Assembly: GCA_937922955.1 (NCBI GenBank)
Contig: CALAKO010000171.1
Coordinates: 1 to 10,209, forward strand
Reading direction: 5' to 3'
Length of the DNA: 10,209 nt
Origin: an uncultured Peptococcaceae bacterium
GTDB taxonomy: Bacteria; Bacillota; Peptococcia; Peptococcales; Peptococcaceae
Shown: positions 5,775 through 10,209 of the stretch, piece by piece
Position numbering within the stretch: the stretch's first letter is position 1
Layout of the letters: every line of letters begins with the position of its first letter
Made by a program: the position numbers and the translations under genes
The notes under the pieces: generated by a model
Databases searched by the model: none
Seen by the model: the letters and a program-made list of their open reading frames with translations, nothing else
What the model was told of the DNA's origin: nothing

Positions 5775-6560
5775 TCAAAGAGAAAGCGCCAGTGGCTGTT
5801 TCTGCTGCGCCACCCACAGCCGAAAACGGGCTGAACGCGGCGGCGTTGCATGCAACTGATCGTAAACGGTGTGAAAAGCACGCTGCGGCAAATTGTTTTG
5901 TTCACTCAAATGCGCCAACACCACATGCTTGGTGTTTCCGCCAATAATGTCTCGCAGAGCCTGGGCACAGCTGTCGTTCGACAGATGACCATGGTCCGAC
6001 GCAATGCGGCGTTTCAGCATCGCCGGATACGGCCCCATACGCAGCATCTCGCGATCGTGATTGGCTTCCAAAAGCAGCACGTCGCTGTCGTTCAATGCTT
6101 CCAGATTTTCATCCGAAAGACAACCGGCGTCGGTCAACATACCAACTTTCTTCTCTCGCCATTGAATCTGATAGCTCACCGGATCGGCGGCGTCATGGCT
6201 GACACGCGTCCAACCAATGGCAAAGTCCGCCAGCTCCATGCCTTCACCTTCGAGCGGATGAAGCAGCGACGGATCCACCTTGCCGATGACACGTTCTTCC
6301 AACGCAGCCAGCGTACCGGCTGTGCCATAGCAAGGCAAATGATAACGGCGGAGAAGCGGCCCCAGGCCCGCCACATGGTCGCGGTGTTCATGGGTGATGA
6401 AAATGCCTCGCAGCGCTTCCATGCCGCCAATCTGCTGTTCGTTGACACCAGCCACCAGCCGTTTCAAGCTGATGCCGCAGTCAATCAGAAAGGCGCCCTC
6501 GTCGCTGGCGAGAACATAACAATTTCCTTTGCTGCCACTTGCCAAACTCACAAATTGCAC
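5775..6560 (-). CDS. walJ: WalJ/YycJ-type metallo-beta-lactamase-fold protein
   Basis: A 261-residue cytoplasmic metallo-hydrolase of the YycJ/WalJ family. In other Bacillota this protein belongs to the WalRK cell-wall regulon and has been linked to DNA replication, cell division and possibly 5'-exonuclease activity. Metal-binding motifs are present: HEHRDH at 57-62, H122 in SHDAADP, D144 in TDAG, H192 in GHLSN and H217 in LAHLS. The family stretch LEANHDREML is at 164-173. The start is a GTG at 6560, supported by AAGGAGG seven bases upstream; I see no better ATG. The gene is first in a probable two-gene unit with htrA and is divergent from the SNF2 helicase gene. The usual upstream walR, walK, walH and walI genes are not present, so the pair stands alone here. 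Confidence 0.9.
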   Translation of the reverse strand: MQFVSLASGSKGNCYVLASDEGAFLIDCGISLKRLVAGVNEQQIGGMEALRGIFITHEHRDHVAGLGPLLRRYHLPCYGTAGTLAALEERVIGKVDPSLLHPLEGEGMELADFAIGWTRVSHDAADPVSYQIQWREKKVGMLTDAGCLSDENLEALNDSDVLLLEANHDREMLRMGPYPAMLKRRIASDHGHLSNDSCAQALRDIIGGNTKHVVLAHLSEQNNLPQRAFHTVYDQLHATPPRSARFRLWVAQQKQPLALSL

Positions 6561-6567
6561 CGTTGTT

Positions 6568-6574
6568 CCTCCTT
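6568..6574 (-). promoter_or_regulatory. walJ ribosome binding site supporting a GTG start
   Basis: AAGGAGG on the minus strand lies seven bases before the GTG at 6560 and fixes this uncommon start codon. Confidence 0.8.
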
Positions 6575-6586
6575 CAATTCGTTCAT

Positions 6587-6592
6587 ATTATA
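6587..6592 (-). promoter_or_regulatory. Probable -10 box of walJ-htrA
   Basis: A perfect TATAAT on the minus strand (6592-6587) lies about 27 bases before the walJ start. At the normal 17-base distance the -35 is poor (ATCATT). A TTGACC at 6624-6619 is 26 bases away, which is too far for a standard promoter. An activator may be needed, or this -10 may be accidental. Confidence 0.5.
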
Positions 6593-6705
6593 CGTCGTTC
6601 AAACAGGAAAATGATGTGGGTCAAGTTACGGTTTATCGAGAAAGTATTAAGATTTTCCCACACACAACAAAATATTATACCCGTTTGCCGTCCCCTTCTC
6701 AAGCG

Positions 6706-6732
6706 CCAGCGGCCATCAGTGGCCAACGCTGG
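6706..6732. repeat. Inverted repeat in the walJ/SNF2 divergent region
   Basis: CCAGCG (6706-6711) and GCCA (6712-6715) pair with TGGC (6720-6723) and CGCTGG (6727-6732), leaving a CAA bulge and a TCAG loop. It is followed on the plus strand by a run of A's, so it is not a terminator in either direction. It sits about 45 bases upstream of the SNF2 -10 and could be an operator. Otherwise I see nothing more in the 254-base divergent gap than the promoters and ribosome binding sites listed. Confidence 0.45.
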
Positions 6733-6772
6733 AAAAAAATTTCTATTCTTCCACCGTGACCGCCAGCATTTG

Positions 6773-6781
6773 TGCTATAAT
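6773..6781 (+). promoter_or_regulatory. Extended -10 promoter of the SNF2 helicase gene
   Basis: TGC followed by TATAAT (6776-6781) is a perfect extended -10 element, 33 bases before the chosen start. No good -35 lies 17 bases upstream, which is acceptable for an extended -10 promoter. Confidence 0.65.
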
Positions 6782-6796
6782 AAAAGAATGCACAAA

Positions 6797-6804
6797 AAGG
6801 AGGT
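6797..6804 (+). promoter_or_regulatory. SNF2 gene ribosome binding site (decides start)
   Basis: AAGGAGGT lies 10 bases before the ATG at 6815. The in-frame ATG at 6788 has no such site and is only a few bases after the -10, and reading from 6539 would start upstream of the promoter. Confidence 0.8.
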
Positions 6805-6814
6805 CAACACCATC

Positions 6815-9800
6815 ATGTCGATTCGCGATCTGATTTACGCATACACCCAGGACAAATCGCTCGTCAGCCAGGGACTGGCGCTCTATCAGCTGGGAAAAGT
6901 TCAACATATAAAGATCGATAACATGGATCATATACCTGGCGGCCAATGCACGCTGTCCTATTCCAAGAGCATTCTTGCCGACGCCGAAGTGGATGGGGAG
7001 AACCCCTTCGTCGTCATCCGCGGCGAGGAGCTGCTCAATTTCCACTGTTCCTGTGGCGGCGACGGTGGCAGCACCACGTTCTGCAAACATCTGGTGGCGC
7101 TGGTGCGCGCTCTGTCGGACATTCTCATGCCGCCGCGCACCCAAGTGGACCAGCGCGCAGTAACGGCGCTGCTCGATCACTACGAACCCAAGGTCGGTTT
7201 CTCGCCAGCTGGCAACAGTGCTGCCTCCACCTCGTTGGTGACACTGATTCCACAGCTGGATTTCGACCCATATCAACAATATTTCAGCCTCGAATTCCAC
7301 ATTGCTACGCCACGCAAAGCGTATGTGTTAAAAAACATCTCTGACTTTTACATGCATCTGCGCCGCGGTGAAACCGTCACCTACGGCAAGCAGCTGGTGT
7401 TGGAGCACAAGCGCGAAAACTTTGACCAGCCGAGCCAATTTTATCTCGATCTCATCGACAACGCCTTCGAATGGATGTGTTACAGCACCAACAAATACAT
7501 CGGCGACCTGCCAAAAATCGGCCGTTATCTTCGCCTGTCTCACAACCAGTTTGACCAGCTGTTCGACCACATCGTCAAGCATGGCGGCGAAATCAACGCC
7601 CGTCGAGCCGGCGGCGAAACCATTCGTCTGCATCTGAGCTGCCACACACCAGAAACAGCGGTGCAGGTGGTGGCGCGTTCCGACGACGCCTATCAGCTCG
7701 GCATCGTCATGGATGATTTTAACATCCTTTCCAACGCACAAACCAGCTACCTTTACAACGAACGGTTCGTGCTGCGTCCCAGCGACGGCTACCAATTGCA
7801 TGTGCTGCCTTTAATTCGCGCAGCCAAACAGCTGGGCAATGACTTCGTCCTCAACGGCGAGCAACTGACCCGCTTCATGGCGCTGGTCGTGCCGCAAGTC
7901 AATCCTTACGTTAAGCTGGAAATCGACCCAACCGTTCAGCACGAACACATGCCGGATGGCCTCACCATCCAGCTCACCCTCGATTACCCACAGCGCAACA
8001 CCATCCGCGGACGTCTGCGCTTCCGCTACGGCAACACCATCTTTAACCCGCTGACACCGGAAGAGATTCCGCCACAGCTTTTGCGTGACATCGAAGCCGA
8101 AAACGCCTTTGCGGCGTTGCTCGATAAATACCGCTTCTCAGTCAACGAAGACGAATGGCTTCTCGTTGGTGAAGAGGCCATCTACGATTTCCTGCACGAG
8201 GGCCTGCCTGAAATGATGCCGCTGGCAGAAATCGACATCGAAGACACCCTCTCCCGTGTGCGTCCACGCCAGGCCGTCGCTCCCAATATGGAAGCGAACG
8301 TCACCCACGGCATTCTTGAGCTGAAGTTCGACGAAAAAGTCTATGGCATGGATATTTTCCTTCAAGTGCTTGCCGCCTACCGTGCTGGTAAAAAATACAT
8401 CCGTCTCACCGACGACACCTACATCGACATCATCAATCCACAAGTGCGTGCCGTGAGCGCCCTTCTTGCCGACTGCGGCATTACGCCAAAACAACTTGCC
8501 GAAGACGACACCGTGGCTCTGCCGCTGTACCGAGCCCTTACCCTTGAAGCTTTCAGCGATGCCGACTGCGGCGTGACCTTTGACCGTCGTGCCGCTTTCC
8601 GCACCCTGGCTGAAGAAATCACCGGCGGCGCTGCCGCTGCCGACGTACCGGTGCCAAGCGGCCTCCAAGCCACCCTGCGCAGCTATCAGTATGCCGGCTA
8701 TCAGTGGCTGGTGCGCCTCGCTCGCCTAGGCTTTGGCGGCATCTTGGCCGACGACATGGGGCTTGGCAAGACCTTGCAAACCATCGCCTATCTGCTGCAT
8801 CAACACGAAGAACAGCCAGAGGCACGCTCCATCATCGTCATGCCAACGTCCCTCATCTACAACTGGGAAGCCGAATTGAAACGCTTTGCGCCAAGTCTTT
8901 CCTACCGCATCGTTGTCGGCAACAAAAAGGAACGCACCGCGCTGCTCACCGACGTGCCACCCGGCACGCTGCTGCTCACCAGCTACGCCACCTTGCGCCG
9001 CGATGCCGATCTTTATAAAGAAATGACTTTCGACTCCATCATTTCGGACGAAGGCCAGTACATCAAAAACAGCTACACGCAAAACACCCGCAGCCTGAAA
9101 AGCCTCAACGGTCTGCACCATTTCTCCTTAACGGGCACCCCAATTGAAAATTCCCTGGCCGATCTCTGGAGCATCATGGACTTTTGCCTGCCAGGCTACT
9201 TGCACACCTGGCGCGAATTCCGCCATCTCTATGAAATTCCGATCACCCGCTACGAAGACACCGCACGTCTGGCGCAGCTCAAGCGTCAAATTGCGCCATT
9301 CATCATGCGCCGCATGAAAAGCGACGTGCTCACCGAGCTTCCAGACAAAATCGACACCGTGCTCTATGCCGAGCTCAGTGAAGAAGAGCGCCGCATTTAT
9401 CATACCCAGCTGGCACTCAGTCATAAGGCCTTCATCGAGGAAATCGCCGGTCATCCGCTGGCCCAGTCTCGCGTGCGCGTGCTCACGCTGCTCATGCGCC
9501 TGCGCCAAGTCTGCTGCTCACCAGCCCTCTTCCTCGACGGCTTCGACAAGCTTTCGGCCAAGCTCTCACTCTGCCTCTCGGTCATTGAAGACCGCGCCGC
9601 AGCCGGCCATCAGATGCTCGTTTTCAGTCAGTTCACCAGTGTGCTTGATATGATTGCGCCAGAGCTTGACAAGCGCGACATTGCCTATGTCACCCTCACA
9701 GGGAAAACCAAAAGCCAGGATCGCATGGAGCTGGTCAACCGCTTCAACCAGGAAAAAATCCCGGTCTTTCTCATCTCTCTCAAAGCCGGCGGCATCGGCC

Positions 9801-10144
9801 TTAATCTCACCAGCGCCGACACCGTCATTCACTTTGACCCATGGTGGAACCAGAGTGTGGAAAACCAGGCCACCGACAGAACCCATCGCATCGGTCAGAA
9901 GAAAAGTGTCCACGTCATTCGACTCATCACCAAGGATACCATCGAAGAAAAGATTCTCCAGCTCAAGGAGAAAAAACAGGCTCTTTCCGACGCCATCATC
10001 ACTTCTGAAGAAGGCGTCATCTCCCGTCTCACCATGGACGACCTGCACAACCTTTTCGCCCTGGACTACACCGACATGCCAAACTTGGCTCCAGCACCAC
10101 GTCCAAGCCGAAAAACCTACACCATAGACGATCTCGAGGCATAA
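6815..10144 (+). CDS. SNF2-family DEAD/H-like helicase with SWIM zinc finger
   Basis: A 1109-residue DNA-dependent ATPase of the bacterial SNF2 (HepA/RapA-related) family. A SWIM zinc finger near the N-terminus has C78-x-C80 and C90-x-H92. Residues of about 140-600 are a long region resembling the bacterial SNF2-associated domain. The ATPase core begins near 620 (LRSYQYAGYQWL), with Walker A DDMGLGKT at 646-653, a Walker B-like DEGQ at 745-748, LTGTP at 772-776, motif V at about 987-1001 (SLKAGGIGLNLTSAD) and motif VI QATDRTHRIGQ at 1018-1028, with R1022 and R1025. It probably moves along DNA to remodel bound proteins; the exact role (transcription recycling, repair or defence) cannot be read from the sequence. 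It is a single gene with its own promoter and terminator, divergent from walJ. The G in DEGQ, where most relatives have A, is unusual. Confidence 0.92.
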   Translation: MSIRDLIYAYTQDKSLVSQGLALYQLGKVQHIKIDNMDHIPGGQCTLSYSKSILADAEVDGENPFVVIRGEELLNFHCSCGGDGGSTTFCKHLVALVRALSDILMPPRTQVDQRAVTALLDHYEPKVGFSPAGNSAASTSLVTLIPQLDFDPYQQYFSLEFHIATPRKAYVLKNISDFYMHLRRGETVTYGKQLVLEHKRENFDQPSQFYLDLIDNAFEWMCYSTNKYIGDLPKIGRYLRLSHNQFDQLFDHIVKHGGEINARRAGGETIRLHLSCHTPETAVQVVARSDDAYQLGIVMDDFNILSNAQTSYLYNERFVLRPSDGYQLHVLPLIRAAKQLGNDFVLNGEQLTRFMALVVPQVNPYVKLEIDPTVQHEHMPDGLTIQLTLDYPQRNTIRGRLRFRYGNTIFNPLTPEEIPPQLLRDIEAENAFAALLDKYRFSVNEDEWLLVGEEAIYDFLHEGLPEMMPLAEIDIEDTLSRVRPRQAVAPNMEANVTHGILELKFDEKVYGMDIFLQVLAAYRAGKKYIRLTDDTYIDIINPQVRAVSALLADCGITPKQLAEDDTVALPLYRALTLEAFSDADCGVTFDRRAAFRTLAEEITGGAAAADVPVPSGLQATLRSYQYAGYQWLVRLARLGFGGILADDMGLGKTLQTIAYLLHQHEEQPEARSIIVMPTSLIYNWEAELKRFAPSLSYRIVVGNKKERTALLTDVPPGTLLLTSYATLRRDADLYKEMTFDSIISDEGQYIKNSYTQNTRSLKSLNGLHHFSLTGTPIENSLADLWSIMDFCLPGYLHTWREFRHLYEIPITRYEDTARLAQLKRQIAPFIMRRMKSDVLTELPDKIDTVLYAELSEEERRIYHTQLALSHKAFIEEIAGHPLAQSRVRVLTLLMRLRQVCCSPALFLDGFDKLSAKLSLCLSVIEDRAAAGHQMLVFSQFTSVLDMIAPELDKRDIAYVTLTGKTKSQDRMELVNRFNQEKIPVFLISLKAGGIGLNLTSADTVIHFDPWWNQSVENQATDRTHRIGQKKSVHVIRLITKDTIEEKILQLKEKKQALSDAIITSEEGVISRLTMDDLHNLFALDYTDMPNLAPAPRPSRKTYTIDDLEA

Positions 10145-10154
10145 AAAAACAAAC

Positions 10155-10181
10155 GGGGCTGTCGCAGTAAGCGGCAGCCCC
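10155..10181. terminator. Hairpin terminator after the SNF2 gene, probably bidirectional
   Basis: GGGGCTG and CGC (10155-10165) pair with GCG and CAGCCCC (10171-10181) around AGTAA with one mismatch. The plus-strand tail AATTTAT is weak, while the minus-strand tail GTTTGTTTTTTT is strong. It therefore closes the SNF2 gene and probably also a convergent minus-strand gene that ends right of the window. Confidence 0.75.
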
Positions 10182-10209
10182 AATTTATCAGGATTCAGTA
10201 AAAACACAA

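Noticed and set aside
6706..6732. The inverted repeat in the divergent gap as a terminator
   Set aside because: The run on its plus-strand side is A's, and the minus-strand tail lacks T's, so neither direction fits.
6539..6814. The N-terminal extension of the SNF2 frame upstream of 6815
   Set aside because: It lies upstream of the extended -10 promoter for most of its length and shows no domain, while a strong ribosome binding site marks 6815.
1..10209. CRISPR arrays, tRNA or rRNA genes, insertion sequences, defence-system operon
   Set aside because: No repeat-spacer pattern, tRNA-like clover leaf or transposase was seen. The SNF2 helicase stands alone without methylase, nuclease or other defence partners.

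Overview
The window looks like the chromosome of an anaerobic Bacillota (Firmicutes) species, possibly of the Negativicutes or Clostridia. The reasons are the strong AGGAGG-type ribosome binding sites, a walJ-htrA gene pair, and an oxygen-independent siroheme-to-heme (Ahb) pathway built on two radical SAM enzymes. The base composition is moderately GC-rich. The species is inferred from gene content only.

Layout: positions 1-85 hold two hairpins, one a canonical plus-strand terminator, which close a convergent gene junction. Positions 85-3268 (minus strand) are a compact four-gene operon, ahbC-ahbD-ahbA-ahbB. Its genes overlap by 4, 8 and 20 bases, and each inner ribosome binding site lies in the gene before it. 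Positions 3269-3574 are non-coding: a structured ahb leader of about 160 bases, a strong promoter, a terminator and what looks like a relic of the htrA tail. Positions 3575-4159 (minus) encode a small protein of uncertain function, DUF3783-like at its N-terminus with a helical C-terminus. Positions 4260-6560 (minus) hold walJ (metallo-beta-lactamase fold) followed by htrA (membrane-anchored serine protease with a PDZ domain). Positions 6815-10144 (plus) encode a 1109-residue SWIM/SNF2 helicase, divergent from walJ, followed by a hairpin terminator.

How the genes work together: AhbA and AhbB are expected to decarboxylate siroheme to 12,18-didecarboxysiroheme. AhbC then removes two acetate side chains to give Fe-coproporphyrin III, and AhbD converts two propionates to vinyls to give heme b. 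No genes for making siroheme are in view. WalJ and HtrA are the cell-envelope-linked partners that usually follow walRK in Bacillota, but walRK is absent here.

The most unusual feature is a near-identical element present twice, about 760 bases apart. It lies after htrA and again in front of ahbC. In each copy an intrinsic terminator (long hairpin plus T-run) also carries a sigma-70-type promoter: the -35 (TTGACC) is in the descending stem arm, the T-run sits in a 17-base spacer, and the -10 follows at once. The homology seems to extend into the last 15 codons of htrA, so the small DUF3783-like gene is framed by direct repeats of about 120-127 bases, as if it were a cassette.
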